Positions 10,794 through 23,341 are shown, counted from the first letter of the stretch. The stretch: 64,000 nt of DNA from Ananas comosus (GCF_001540865.1 NC_033628.1:8702910-8766909); one strand, 5' to 3'. Notes: generated by a model not told the origin, from the letters alone. Program-made: numbers and translations.

Positions 10794-11319
10794 GAAATAA
10801 TTATTCATATAACCCCTAAAACTTCTGAAATATCTTATATATCGCTTTTTTTTGTTTCAAATATATCTCTTATATATTTTTTTCGTTATTCAGAAATAAC
10901 CTCGCTATTAGTATCTGTTAAGTCATCTCAATTTAAATCCGAGTTAAATTTCTAGCAGAGTTAAAGAGCAGTTAAATATCTCTTTTGCTCCTAACTTAAG
11001 GGCAAATAAAAGAAATTGATGACGATAGAAAAGTATATTTGAAAGGGCAAAAAAATCAAAATATCTTTTTTGTCCCTAACTTAAGGGCAAATAAGAAAAC
11101 ATGGTGACAGTAGAAGATTATATTTAAAAAGTCAAAATAGTAATTTTATAAAGATAACGATTGTTCCTAATATTTTACTAACAATTCACTGCTAGAGTCT
11201 AACTTTAGAGATATATTTGAAAGAATTTGAAATGTTATAAGAACACTTTTAATATTAACCTTTTAAGCATGATAAATAAAAAAGTCTGAAATTTTCATGA
11301 ATATATAAGCAATTGTCTC
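10794..11319. mobile_element. Second MULE-type MITE with perfect 9-bp TSD
   Basis: TTAAAACAA at 10785-10793 repeats at 11320-11328. The 526-bp body has inverted ends (GAAATAATTATTCATAT and GAGACAATTGCTTATAT) and internal phrases shared with the neighbour at 10155 (for example ACTTAAGGGCAAATAAG). It looks like a diverged relative of that element, 125 bp away. Confidence 0.7.
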
Positions 11320-11328
11320 TTAAAACAA

Positions 11329-12710
11329 ATTAAGATATTATTGTGTTACAATGCATAAGCTTCTTTTTTTTTTTAAAGAAGATCCTTGCTTGTGCAATTT
11401 CTTTCTCAAATAAAGCGAAGCTAATACATGGATCCATCCATCTTTAATGGTTAAATAAAAGTGACATTTCAACATTTATCCCATCATCATGCGGTCAGTA
11501 ATGGCAAGTTGGTTGTCAAATTTTTTGTCCCTTTCTCTATTCCATTATTGTTACTTTGTATCATTTTCAAATCAAATTAATAGTTAAATATTATTTCCAT
11601 TTTAGGTTTCCTTGCTAAACAAGCTAGAAGTTAATTAAACGAAAATAAATAAAATTTCCATCCACTTTTTTGCTAAACATGCTTGATTAGCCTGATTAGA
11701 TTTTCTTAATCATTGCGACGTTTCTTTCGGTGGATTAAACCCCCTTGGTGCACCAAACTAGTACTTTTAAAATCTTTATTTCTATTGGCCTACATTTTTA
11801 ATAAATTGTTGCATGAATCTTTACTTTCTTTTTTAAAAAATATTTATTCTCTTTGTTTCGGTTTAAATATTTATTTTTGTTAAATCAGATGATCACTAGT
11901 TAAAATTTTAATACATTTTTTCGATGAAGGAACGATGTGGTAACTGATTCAACTATCATTATGTGACAAAGCAATGACTACTAATATTTTCAAATGCTAT
12001 ATTGCATCAAAAAATTTGGATTTCCACTCTATTTTGAAATGATAACTTGACAATTAACATATAATCAAATTATTTTGAAAAAAAAATGACTGTTAAGTTT
12101 TATCAGATAACTAAATTAGCTGTTATTTTATCATTTTGTATGATAAACTATGTGAAGTTTAATAAAATAATCTGACTGAAAAGATAATTAAAGTTTAGAG
12201 ACTTAACTGAAAGAAATTAAATTTTGATTATCTCAATAAAATTTCATCAAAACTCAGTGAAAAATTGTGTAATTTACCCAGAACTTTTAATCTTCAACGG
12301 TGTAAGTTTACTTACCTTTTTGTTGAATAACAAATTTAAACTATTATTCAACATCAATACATTTATCTTAAATCAAAATTTTTGTAATTAATTTTATAAA
12401 GCAATTATTTAATTTTGATCATTTATTTAATAATAACCTAATGCAATAAAAAATTATTTTAAAAAAAATAGAGACCATTAACTTGATGTTTTAAACATTC
12501 TAGACTTGTTTAATGGTGTGAATCATTACATTGGTAGTATAATCTCCATTCATCATACATAATATTCTAATTAACTCAGATTGTAGCAAGTTTTTAATAA
12601 ATTTATCAAATTTAACAATACATGTAGTGGAGATAAGAAACCATATACGAATATTCATATTCAAATATGTTTTAGACATACTCAATTTAATAATACACTT
12701 TTAACACTTT
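11329..12710. other. AT-rich intergenic DNA, nothing recognised
   Basis: Strongly AT-rich with short open frames only. I see no conserved protein, RNA gene or repeat with clear ends. Confidence 0.6.
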
Positions 12711-12831
12711 CTTTTTTTTTTTTGAGAAAGATAGGTAGCACGCTACCCACTTCGTTTATTTTATTTAGAAATAAACTTAGCTGAAAATGTGAATCAATTA
12801 GGATTCGAACATTAATACCAGGGATGGTCAG
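12711..12831 (-). mobile_element. SINE copy 1 (tRNA-derived)
   Basis: A T-run followed by GATAGGTAGCACGCTACCCA, then AAACTTAGCTGAAAATGTGAA and GGATTCGAAC closely matches the better-preserved SINE at 30811-30977. The last motif is the complement of a Pol III B box, so the element points to the minus strand with an A-tail at the left. The head is shortened here. Confidence 0.6.
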
Positions 12832-13124
12832 TACATAAATTTTATTGTTTAAGTTAGTTCAACACCTGCGTTATTATTGTTATTTTTTATATAACATAAT
12901 AGATTTCACGATCAGATATGGTATGGGAATTTTGTTACTTGCTTGTATTTATTTATAGAATAATATCAGGAAAAACGCATCTTAGAAATCCTAGTGTACA
13001 CGTCACCTCCATTACCTATAAATCCTATGATAATGTTCTTTTCATTCGTACCAGATTACTGATACCGCCAAAAAAAAAGCAAATGGCAACTCTTCACGTA
13101 CTAAAATAAATGCTTCTAGAAACA

Positions 13125-13168
13125 AAAAATAAAAATAAAAATAAAAATAAAAATAAAAATAAAAAAAG
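13125..13168. repeat. (AAAAT)n microsatellite
   Basis: About eight units of AAAAT/AAATA in a row. Low-complexity DNA. Confidence 0.9.
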
Positions 13169-13320
13169 AGTATGAAAGCACGGCCGTTCAAATAATGTTG
13201 ACTATAATCCCAAGCCCTCTTTTTGAAGTCTTTCTCGCTCTCTCTCCCCGCATACATGCGCTATGGACATTTTTTTAAACCCTGTGTATCTGTGTCGAAC
13301 ATATTTGTATCTGATAAAGA

Positions 13321-13880
13321 ATGGCAATCCAGCTCGCTGTTCGCGAGCCAACTCATGTTCGACTCGAAAAGAACTCAAGATCGAATCGTTCGTTTAGTAA
13401 ATGAGTTGAACATGGGCTGCATTTTTTAGCTCGTTTAATAGACGAGCCGCACACGAGTTAAGGTCAGCTCGCTCGTATTCGACCCAGTAACAGCGTGAAT
13501 ATATATATATTATATTTATATATTTTATATATTTTATATTTATATATAATATAGATTTTTATTATTTAATTTTTAGCTCAACCTAAATATAAAGCCCAAC
13601 TATATCATTAAAAAAAAAATTGTTTACATGTAAATTTCAACTTTTAGATCAAAGTCTAATTAGTGAAATTTTATAAATTTATTTTTTATATGTACATCAT
13701 TTTTAATCCTTCTAAATTGTTGTCTATGAGTCAGCTTGTGTTCTCCTCGTTAATAAACAACCCAAACACGAACTGAATTTTAACAAGTCAACTCATGTTC
13801 GGCTTGTTTATGAAATGAGCCAAATACGAGCCAACCCCAACTTACTCGTATTCAGCACGTTGGCACCCTATGTCGGACAA
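13321..13880. mobile_element. Degenerate DNA transposon with CTCG-rich ends
   Basis: Both ends carry repeated CTCG/GAGC phrases in inverted sense (GCTCGCTGTTCGCGAGCC on the left, ATACGAGCCAACCCCAAC on the right) around an AT-rich centre. The outer bases GGCAATCC and GGCACCCT also suggest inverted ends. I found no convincing target duplication, so family is unknown, possibly hAT. Confidence 0.4.
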
Positions 13881-13899
13881 CGGACACACCATTGATGTG

Positions 13900-14246
13900 T
13901 GTTCGACCAAATTCATGGCACATTCCATATAAAAAATATATATATCATTTTATTTTATTTATATATATATATATATAAAGTAATAAATATTTTGACTTTT
14001 TAATAAATACATATATATTTTTTGGACAATAGAAATAACTTATGTATCGTTGAGATTTTTTTTCTCAAAAATATTTGAACTATCATAAGAATTTTATTTA
14101 CTTTTATTCGTATGAATAATATACCAATATTTTAGTAAAATTAATATTTTATATATAATAAAAATATATTATTGTATTAATAATATCATATTTTATTAGT
14201 GATATTGATGTCATGATCATATTCTTTTTTTTTTTTAAGCTGTCAA
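13900..14246. other. AT-rich spacer with TA runs
   Basis: Holds a (TA) run at about 13960-13976 and otherwise AT-rich sequence. No gene seen. Confidence 0.6.
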
Positions 14247-14763
14247 CACTACAACAAAAATAGTCTATAGCGACACTTTTAAATGTAGGTACATGTCAAA
14301 AAAGTGCTGCTAGCTAAAACTTACCGACACTTTTAAAAAGTGTTGCTATATGTGGGGTCGCTAGGTATATAGTGACAGTTAAAGAGTGTCGCTATAACCT
14401 AAAAGAGTGCTGCTAATTTACCAACACTTATTTAAGCATTTAGCAACCGCCGAAACTCTATCTCGTTAGCTGCGGTGGGGGAGGAAGACGACAGAAAAGG
14501 CTCTTCGTCTAGAATTTCAGTGGATTGAGTGAAGAGAGAAGAAAAGATGGTAATTGATTTTTCGTTTTTTTTTTCTTTTCTGTTTGTAATCGGGTCAAAT
14601 GGACTGGGTGTGGTGGGTTGAGTAGAGTAATCTTTTATTTTTGGTTGGATTGGGCTTTATATTTAGGCATAAGTAGATGTTTTTTTTAAGTTTTAGCATA
14701 AATGGGACACTTACTCAAAAGTATCCCAAACATGTGTCCCTATAACCTAATTCTGTTGTAGTG
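14247..14763. mobile_element. CACTA (En/Spm-type) non-autonomous element, TSD CAA
   Basis: The element starts CACTACAACAAAAATAG and ends CTGTTGTAGTG, giving the CACTA...TAGTG termini of this superfamily. A 3-bp target repeat CAA occurs at 14244-14246 and 14764-14766. Subterminal repeats AGCGACACTTTTAAA and AGTGTCGCTAT recur in both orientations, as usual for CACTA transposase binding. No coding sequence is present. Confidence 0.85.
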
Positions 14764-14861
14764 CAAGTCACCATATCTGGATCGTGTCGTATCCTATATC
14801 TCGTGTCTGTATCTGTATTCGCGACGCCTAGCTACTCGCCATTCTCAATATTTTTTTAACT

Positions 14862-15009
14862 AGAAACCGACTGTTCCTGGCGCAAATGGCAAACGGTTAG
14901 ATGATTTGTATCCAAACTCCTAAATTCAAAATCTAATTATTTTATATTTTTAGTTAAATTATTTTATAAAAAAATGAATGGAATGATAGCATGTCATCTT
15001 TCTCTAAAA
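14862..15009 (+). mobile_element. SINE copy 2 (plus orientation)
   Basis: The head reads CTGGCGCAAATGGCAAACGG, followed by the shared body (TTAAATTATTTTATAAAAAA, GATAGCATGTCATCTTTCTC) and an A-tail. It matches copies at 12711, 30811 and 37890 in the same order, inverted. The B-box region is decayed (ATTCAAAATC). Confidence 0.6.
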
Positions 15010-16895
15010 AAAAATTTTTTTTTTTTTTACTAAACAAAATCCTCAAAATATCTCTTTGCGGGCCGAACTCTCTTTCTCTGTTTCTTTTACACTGGGAATT
15101 ATCTAATCTAATCATAAGTTACATAAGCTAAAACTTAAGTGCAATATATTGTTCGACTCCTCCAAGGACAAAAAAGAGGAGAAAATATTAAATAGAGCAC
15201 AATTAGACTCGATGCAAGCTATTATTATACCTGCCTACATTAATTTCTCTTCCCTTATTTTTTTGGTACTCTCATTTGTATGCATTGTTCATCAGTATGT
15301 TTTTTAAAAATGTAAGCAACTTTTTGCTCAATGTATAAATTGCATAATTTAATTCAATTTTCATTTTATATTGAACATAATATTAGGCGATTGGGGATAA
15401 TATAAGATTAGCCTATATAGAAAAACTTCGTATAGCTAGGAAATCATGTTAGAAGCACTAATGGCTTTATAAAATCACGCGAAATAGCGAAAATTCAAAC
15501 ATATATATGATCACTACGTTATCGCACTATTTATATTAGATTCAAACCAAGAACTTACTAGCTAAAACTAAATAAGAAAACACTTAATATGATTGTGTGA
15601 ACTTTAAATATAAATTAATTTCCTTTGGTGATCAAATCTTGTTTCATAATCAAATTAGTAATCAGAGCACAAACGCATCAGTGGTGAGTGTACTTGCACA
15701 ACAAATGAAACTGAATCATGGCCCCCATATGTTCTACCCCCCTTATTCCTCCACTAAATGCCATAGTATAGAGCCATCACACATATTCACTGATTCACAC
15801 ACCCTCCTTGCAAATAAAAAATAAAAAAATAAAAAAATAATAACAATAATAATAGAAGACAAATCACACACAAGTCTTGTCACCATCTTGAAGATTAATT
15901 AAGTAACCGATTAATTAAATACCATCGTCAGCATTAGTACATAAAATAATATCCTTGGTTGTTGATCCTCGCACCCCATTAATTGTTTTTTTTTTAATTT
16001 CCTGAAAAGAAAAGCACATATTCTTGTACTGTGCATCTTTTCTTTGCCCCCCACTTTTCACTATAATAATTAGTATTCCACTGTACGGCACCTGCTGTAT
16101 TGTTCCCAATACATTATATGGTCCACAGGTAGTAACGGTCTTTGGGGCAGCTGGAAAATTATTGTCCTTTGTGTGGGTCCATTTGCCCTTTTATTTTATC
16201 ATTATCTTTTTTTTTTTTTTCTTTTGGTATAATATCCAAACCCTAAAATCTAGGGTTTTATTTACCAAAGATTTTGAACTGATGATCTCCTTTTTGACTC
16301 TCGTCTCCTTCACTCTTTGAACCCAATTTTATTACACACACAAGAGATGGCATGCATGATGGATTTGGATTTAATTAATTAATTAATTAATTAATTAGTT
16401 AATTAGTTAACCACCAGGGACATTGGTCAAGATACTAATCAGTGATTAATTTAGGAGAATTAATTGCGTTGTTTTAAGTTGCGCTCATCATGAGTACCAT
16501 GTGAAAACATTGGGTGATAGCATTTTAATACATTATTATTATCTTTTTATTATTATTTTTTTATTGCAAATGTTTCAGCGAAAGAATCCGACCGGACGGC
16601 GGTGTCAAATTTTCTGCTTGGTTAGGTCGCCGCATTGGGGGATTTGGTCACTTTTTGTTGCTGCAGTTGCTCGGCGCCGTTCGATGACATCTCTATTTAA
16701 TCTTATAAGATATTAGGATTTAGAAAACTTAATCAAGGATGAACTTAAGAGACTGAGCTGAGCTGGTGCAATCAATGTCACTAAAAGAGTATAACCCTAA
16801 TAAAAATTTAGGGTTAGGCCCATGATCAAAACCTTGAAAGGAAAAATGAACAGTGGGCCGAGCCCACTCAACATGGAGCGAAGCCACTTAAAGAG
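15010..16895. other. Intergenic, no gene recognised
   Basis: AT-rich with a (TTAA)n tract at 16370-16405 and some moderately GC-rich patches near 16570-16690. Open frames up to 98 codons have no family resemblance I can name. A transcribed but unrecognised gene cannot be excluded. Confidence 0.5.
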
Positions 16896-17313
16896 GGTTC
16901 AAATCATAGTTAGTTAATTCGTATTTGACAAAAATTCGGTACGGGTATAATTCGGATAAAATTCGTCTTTTAATTTTTAAATTCGTTGAAAAATACGGCT
17001 AAAAAAGTGATTTGGTAATTATTCGGATACGTGATTTATACGGATATTATACGTTTACCAATTAAAAATTCGGAATCAAAAATTTAGCTATATAATAAAT
17101 ATATAATAATTAATATACTATATATATTATTTTTATATTTTTTTTATATAAATTAAATATATTCAAAGTTATAATAAATATATATTAATAATATATAAGA
17201 GTTATGTATTTAGAAATATTAATAAATAATTATACTTGTCGGTAATTTAAATAAAAATTATATATAATAAATAAATGAATATATACATATATATATATAT
17301 ATAATATATTATA

Positions 17314-17852
17314 GAGTGAGGCTACTATGCTATCGGAAGCACGGAGTATTTTCGTGCTTCAAGCTCGTTTTCGATGTTGTAACTTTCAAATCGTTGATCG
17401 CTCTGTTAAACTTGATCTACAGTATTTGGAGTACCTAGAAAATAAATTTTATATTTTTCGATATCATTTGCCTAGTGATCGAATGGGCTCAAAATCAACA
17501 AATTTCAATGGCCGTAGTGAGCCGTTTGCAAGTTTAACGGTGTAGAAATATCCAAATCACGTGAAATTTTGATAGAAAATTCTTTATACTATATAAAACA
17601 AGATCAATATCTTTGATTTAAAATTTTAATGTCATTTTATTACATTTTATAAGATTTTTATTTTCAGCCGTTGATTTTGAGCCCTTCGTTCCTAGGCAAA
17701 TGATATCGTAATATCATAAAATTTATTTTCTAAGTACTTCAAATACTCTAGATCAAGTTTAACGGAGCCGATCGACGATTCGAAGTCGCAACATCGAAAC
17801 GAGCTAGAAGCACAGAAGGCTCCGTGCTTCCGATAGCATAATAGCCTCACTC
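17314..17852. mobile_element. Palindromic MITE, copy A
   Basis: The left end GAGTGAGGCTACTATGCTAT is the inverse of the right end, and next to both lies an AAGCACGGA hairpin motif. The 539-bp body is largely self-complementary in its outer parts and sits between TA-rich tracts. No coding capacity. Superfamily unclear because the TA-rich flanks hide the target duplication. Confidence 0.75.
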
Positions 17853-17966
17853 ATATATATATTATATATATATATATATTTAATTATTATCTAGAATTTA
17901 TAAATAAAAAATATATATATAAATAAGATGATATATATACATATAGTATATATATATTATATATAT

Positions 17967-18499
17967 GGTGAGGTACTATGCTTCGGAAGCACGGAGTATT
18001 TCGTGCTTCAAGCTCGTTTTCGATGTTGTAACTTTCAAACGTTGATCGGCTCTGTTTAACTTGATCTACAGTTTTGAGTTACCTAGAAAATAAAATTTTA
18101 TTTATTTTTCGATATCATTTGCCTAGTTGATCGATGGGGCTCAAAATCAACAAATTTCATGCGCTAGTGAGCCGTTTGCCAAGTTTACGAGTGTAGAAAT
18201 ATCCAAATCACGTGAAATTTTGATAGAAAATCTTTATACTATATAAAACAAGATCATATCTTTGATTTAAAATTTTAATGTCATATTATTACATTTTATA
18301 AGATTTTTATTTTCAGCCGTTGATTTTGAGCCTTCGTTTCCTAGGCAAATGATATCGTAATATCATAAAATTTATTTTTAAGGTACTTCAAATACTCTAG
18401 ATCAAGTTTAACGGAGCATCGACGATTCGAAGTCGCAACATCGAAACGAGCTAAAGCACAGAAGGCTCCGTGCTTCCGATAGCATAATAGCCTCACTCA
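17967..18499. mobile_element. Palindromic MITE, copy B
   Basis: Same order and orientation as copy A, 115 bp downstream. It differs mainly by single-base gains and losses (for example ATGCTTCGG for ATGCTATCGG), an indel-heavy pattern. Confidence 0.75.
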
Positions 18500-18689
18500 T
18501 TATATAGTAATATATTAGTATATATATAATAATATATAGAGAGAGAGAGGATTGAGAAGAGAGACGAGGGGAGTTGCCAGAGGGGCGTGGAGGGGAGGGG
18601 GGGAGAGAGAAGAAGCGGCGGGGCCCGGGGGGGTGGGAGGACGTGGGGGAGGCAGAGGGCGGGAGCGGTGCGAGGAGAGATGAGAGAGC

Positions 18690-18900
18690 CCGACTGGGTC
18701 ATCGATAACACGAAGGATTTGGTGCTTCAAGTTGTGTTCCACCGTTAGATTTAACCTTATGATTATATTTACCGTAGATTATACTATTTTAATCAACACT
18801 CACTCAACCCGTAGGAGGGCCCCAGCATCATCCTAACCACCTATTATTCTCGAATTCCAAGTGCTCAAGTTAATTAGTACCAATAGCTTGGTTAATTGAT
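18690..18900. mobile_element. Fragment of a palindromic MITE relative
   Basis: Phrases GGATTTGGTGCTTCAAG and CGTTAGATTTAACC, with ACTCACTCAACCC, parallel the element at 34364-34753. It ends in CAATAGCTTGGTTAATTG before a long TA run. Boundaries are uncertain. Confidence 0.4.
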
Positions 18901-18939
18901 AGTTATTCAACAGCCCTATACCTATATATCACCATTATA

Positions 18940-18941
<2 letters not shown>

Positions 18942-18983
<42 letters not shown>
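18942..18983. repeat. (TA)n microsatellite
   Basis: About 20 uninterrupted TA units. Confidence 0.95.
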
Positions 18984-18987
<4 letters not shown>

Positions 18988-18989
18988 AT

Positions 18990-19330
18990 TAATGAGAGGG
19001 AGGTCCACCGTGGACTTCCCTCTCATGCGGTCCACGAGGCCAAAAAGTGCCTCGTGGACCACGCACGATTCAGCCTCCAAAAGCCGCGATTTCTTTTCAC
19101 TGTTCCTCTTCCACCTTTCCGCGGACGGCCTCGGGCGAGACAGCATCTGCCGCCGCGGCTCTTGCTCCCGGCGCCAGCCAAGGTGGCGGAGGAGGACAAC
19201 CAGAACGAGTTCAGCAACTAGAGCGGCGACGTCGCGACCCTCAGCCGCGAATCCGCGACCACGAGCGCGGCGACGACCACGCAGCGACGACGCTACCCTC
19301 GGCTGCGAATCCGCGACCGCGAGCACCGTT
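18990..19330. other. GC-rich block inside the 2.6-kb element
   Basis: The block starts with a perfect-looking hairpin (GAGAGGGAGGTCCACC / complement) and continues as GC-rich DNA unlike the surroundings. Open frames in several directions arise from base composition; none resembles a known protein to me. It could be a captured host-gene fragment. Confidence 0.4.
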
Positions 19331-19503
19331 TTTTTAGTCGAATCGTTGACGAATCGCAAATAATTCGCGAATAATTTTTTTTGACGAAAAAATCACGTTT
19401 TTTTCAAACTTTTCAAAAAAATACAAAACGGGCCGTTTAATTTGTATCTTTAAAAATTCGCGTATAATTCGCGTTTTAATCGCGAATTAACTAAGGTTCA
19501 AAT

Positions 19504-19583
19504 TCAAAGTTGAAACCTTGCTAATGTTGTTAGAAACCCTTTATTGGCTCAGCACAGTGATAGTTATGGCCCCATAATGCAAG

Positions 19584-19615
<32 letters not shown>

Positions 19616-21372
19616 AAAGTTAAAGTTGAGTTGTGATAGGACTCAAAAGAAAAACAAAAAAATGTGCCCTTTTGAACAAATCCCACCAAACTCAAAAAAA
19701 AGGAATGATTACCAAAAGCGATTAGGAAAGTGATTAGGACATTCTTTTTCCCCAATACTACTTTGTTGGTAATCTACTAGATCTCGAGCCATACCTACTA
19801 CATCTACGGAAGAAGATATAAAATATAAATATAGATATAGATGACCACAAACCAACACAAGTCCAAATTCAGCTTTGCTTACGCGAATGTTCGCGACGCA
19901 CGATATAAATTGTATTTCACAAAAGAAACTAGTGCAGTTAGTAGCGACGGGTCTCGACTACTATGTCAATCACGTCTTGCAACGAAGATTCCTAGGGCTT
20001 GTCTCTCGTCCACATATGATGTGATATTTCATGTCTAGGCAATAATTTTTCTGTCCTGAATGTCCCCAAAGACATATCCACCATTTTGTAGGCAGATTTA
20101 ACTCCATTTCAATGGATGATCAGTCAATGACAATGATAAATACAACAAAAAGAAAAGGTTACAACATACAAATCTAAACTTTGTTCGAAACTTTAATTTT
20201 ATTATCTAACCTTTTAATTTGCTTGACGGTATGTTGACTTCAAAATTTAAACTAACTATTTACTTTAATAAATTTCTAACCGAGAGAATTGCAGTAAGTA
20301 CTGAATAAATCTATATATAAAAATAAACAGCACATTCAAATTTTAAAGTCTAAATACTGCAGACCGGCTCAAATCAAATAAATTGGAAGAATTAAATAGT
20401 AAAATCAAAATCTTGAACCCAAAATGCTCCTACCGACAGCTGCTAGCATAGTTGATACAAACATGTAATCTCAATACAAACCTATCAATCTCTTCGAATA
20501 GCCACGCCATTATACTGATTTCCGCTAGATTGGTCAGCGTTTTATCTATTTGTCTCCTGTCCAAGACTGGTTTGTATAGAATAAGCCGAGCGAACAAATT
20601 TGAAATAGGATTTATCATCCTGAGATACAAGGTATAAAGAGCAGGTCTGCTAACATGCAACAGAGCAGATCCAATCCCATTAAATGCCAAATGAGAGCTT
20701 GGAGTTCGATAACTACAGTTCTATTTGACCTAACCGAATTCAACTCCCTGTAACTTTCTATTGCCTCCAACATCTCTCTCTTATCTCTCTATCTTATTGT
20801 TTCCAATCCAATCCCTTGAAAAGAATAAAAAAGATAAAAATACAATAATAGTACTTGTCCTTTAGAAATACTATTAGAACTCGACCTAGAGCTACATAGT
20901 GCACATGAACACAGCCATGCCTTCTAACCCAAATATTTTCCAAAAATATATTATGGACTGCCAGTCCTCTCACCTTTATTGTCTCTCCTCAGACGTGAAT
21001 CGTATACTTGCGTAAGAAACTCTAAAGAAGAGTCCCACAGTTTGTCCCTTTTAAGCACCAAGTTTCATCAACAGATAATCTAGATCCTGTTTGAATACAT
21101 AAAGTTCTTATTCGGTTTTTTTTTTTTTTATTTACTCAAATAGCATATAATATTTTGTAGGCAAGAAATATAATCAAATATCTAAAATAGATACCATATT
21201 CGGCATTCAAGTCAATTTTTTCATAATAAGATAAATCACCCTCGTAAGCAAAATATGCATCCTACCAAATCATGAACGAGAAGACATATTAAGAAAGAAA
21301 ATCAAACTTCTAACTTCCAATCACATAAAAAATATTACACAGAATGAATCATTCGGTATCTCAACATGCCCT
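19504..21372. other. Intergenic, (ATC)n repeat, no recognised gene
   Basis: Contains an (ATC)n run at about 19587-19616. An 86-codon minus-strand frame at 20430-20690 is open but resembles nothing I can name. The rest is AT-rich. Confidence 0.5.
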
Positions 21373-21375
21373 TAA

Positions 21376-22049
21376 GGGTGCGTTTGGTTCGCGCTATCTT
21401 TTAAAAATTCCTAATAATTCAATGAGAATAAAAAAATATGACGGTGTTTGGCTAAACGCACTAAGTAATCTAGTTGATAATATTGAATTCACTTGGAAAT
21501 AAGATTCACCCCAAAATACTAATCTCATTCCCTTGAGGGAGGGTGGGTATCCTCGTATTAATGGCTTGGGGTAATCATAATATGTCTAATCTCTTTCTTT
21601 TTTCTTATCCGCCGGCTAATTGATATTACTTTTCTTTACACTCTAACCTTATATCTCTCTCTAAACTTATTTTTCTCTCTAAAATTTAACTTTTTTTTCT
21701 CTCTCTAAACTAAGCTTTCTCTCTCTCTCTTTTTAAAATTTCAACTCTCTCACTCCCTCTAATTTCAACTATATTTTTCTTTCTATTTTTTTAATTATGC
21801 TCTCTCTCTCTACTCTCTTCCTTTTTTCTAAAAAGATGTTGAAACTTTTGGCAACATTATATAAAATTAAATAAATAAATAAATAAATAAATTGTATTTT
21901 TTTGTAATATTAAATAACATGGCTAATTAATATTACCGTGCGAACCAAACACAGGAATTCCACATTCTTAGTAATAGGATGAATAGGAATAAGATTTTCG
22001 GAAATCTTTTATTCCTAGTAATCTTTCATAATGCGAACCAAACGCACCC
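21376..22049. mobile_element. Tourist-like (PIF/Harbinger) MITE, TSD TAA
   Basis: Ends are GGGTGCGTTTGGTTCGC and its inverse GCGAACCAAACGCACCC, flanked by TAA at 21373-21375 and 22050-22052. Short GGGTGCGTTTGGTT ends with a 3-bp TAA duplication are typical of Tourist elements. The 674-bp interior is pyrimidine-rich (CTCTCT) and non-coding. Confidence 0.8.
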
Positions 22050-22052
22050 TAA

Positions 22053-22713
22053 GAAACATATCACTATGGTTTTCTTATAAAAAGAGAGAATTTCATATAA
22101 GTACTTGTGATCATGATCCTTTAATGAGGGCAAATTTCTACACTGAAAAATGTAGGGAATAACACAGAGCAGATTTACAACCAGTTTCAGGTTAATCACA
22201 TGTTCATACAGTAATAACATATAGTACCTTCATGTTCATGCAGCCTACATGTGCATCAATCATAGTAACCACTCCATTGAAGTGTACCATCTTCATACAG
22301 CCCATAAATTTAACTCACCTTCAATCTATGCCATGTCAAATCAATGTTTTATTAGTAGTTAAAATCATGCACTTTAATTATTCTAAATTTCTATGATGAA
22401 CAATTTAGGGAATAATATACACGAATGGCACATTCATGCACCTTACATGTGCATCAATCATGGTAACCATTCCTTTTAAAGAACGCCATCTTCACATCAA
22501 TCCACTAAATGAAAATGTCCCAACTTCAATCTATGCAATGTCTAATCCATATATGCTACAGAGGAATTTTCACTAGTTTACACAAAAGAAAACTTTCAAT
22601 GAATGCACTTAAAGAACACTTTTGCCTAACTGTTGATAGTCAAACAATTAATTTTTTTAGTTGAATACAAAAGCAATGGTCCCTTCTTCTTTTTCTCAGA
22701 AAGAACAAAATGA
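22053..22713. other. Intergenic with a loose internal repeat
   Basis: Phrases such as TGTGCATCAATCATAGTAACCA at 22249 and its near copy at 22449 show an old duplication of about 200 bp. No gene seen. Confidence 0.5.
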
Positions 22714-22721
22714 TCGAGTTG

Positions 22722-23341
22722 CAGTGTTTGAAAAGGCGCTAGGCGCAAAAAGGCGAAGGACTCTCCTAGAGCCTAGGCGCGAGGCGCACTGCGAGGCACG
22801 AGCCTCAAGAAGGCGAGGCGCACAGTAATTTAATTTGATATTCTACATTAAAAAAACTTCAAAATAACTATACAAAACTAAAATAACTATAAAAAAATAA
22901 AGAAAACACATGCATATAGGTTCTCAAGTTAAAAAAAAAATATTTCGACTTTCAACTTAAAAGTGATTGTGGTGCCAATGTATTCATTTGGCCTCAAGAA
23001 GGAGAAGAGGGCGGTAAAAAGGAGAGAGCAGTAGGAGGAGAGGGCGGTAGATGGATTTCATTAGGGTTTTTTTAGGTTTCTTTTAGATTCTTTTACTAAT
23101 CTTATCGGGCTAAAACATAAAATTTATATCCGAAACCCAATAACCTGAAAACTTTAATCCAAAATCAAAAAAAATTAAATATGCAGAGGCGCGCGCCTTA
23201 TGTGCGCCTCGCGCCTCGCCTGAGGCGCGCGCCTCAACAATAGCGCCTCGCCTCGCCATTGCTGAGGCGCGGAGGCCCGCGCCTCGCGCCTAGGCGCTAG
23301 GCGCTGAGGCGCGCGCCTCAGGCGCGCCTTTTCAAACACTG
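22722..23341. mobile_element. hAT-type MITE with 8-bp TSD and GGCGC-rich ends
   Basis: Ends are CAGTGTTTGAAAAGGCGC and the inverse GCGCCTTTTCAAACACTG. TCGAGTTG at 22714-22721 repeats at 23342-23349, an exact 8-bp duplication as expected of hAT. Both arms contain long runs of GGCGC/GCGCCT units that could fold on each other; the 400-bp centre is AT-rich. Confidence 0.85.

Larger units (their letters stand above)
16905..19494. mobile_element. 2.6-kb MULE-like element with 9-bp TSD and nested MITEs
   Basis: GGTTCAAAT occurs at 16896-16904 and 19495-19503. Just inside, TTAGTTAATTCG appears on the left and its complement CGAATTAACTAA on the right, with further ATTCG-rich subterminal repeats at both ends. 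The interior holds two palindromic MITEs, a long TA run and a GC-rich block (18990-19330). The ends and TSD length fit a Mutator-like element, possibly a Pack-MULE. The terminal repeats are short and offset by a few bases, so confidence is moderate. Confidence 0.5.

Noticed and set aside
18992..19363. Open frames of 96-145 codons in the GC-rich block
   Set aside because: Open in several frames at once and including a TA-repeat-encoded Tyr-Ile tail; base composition explains them.
20430..20690. 86-codon minus-strand ORF as organelle or host gene
   Set aside because: No resemblance to a plastid, mitochondrial or nuclear protein that I can name; length is within chance.
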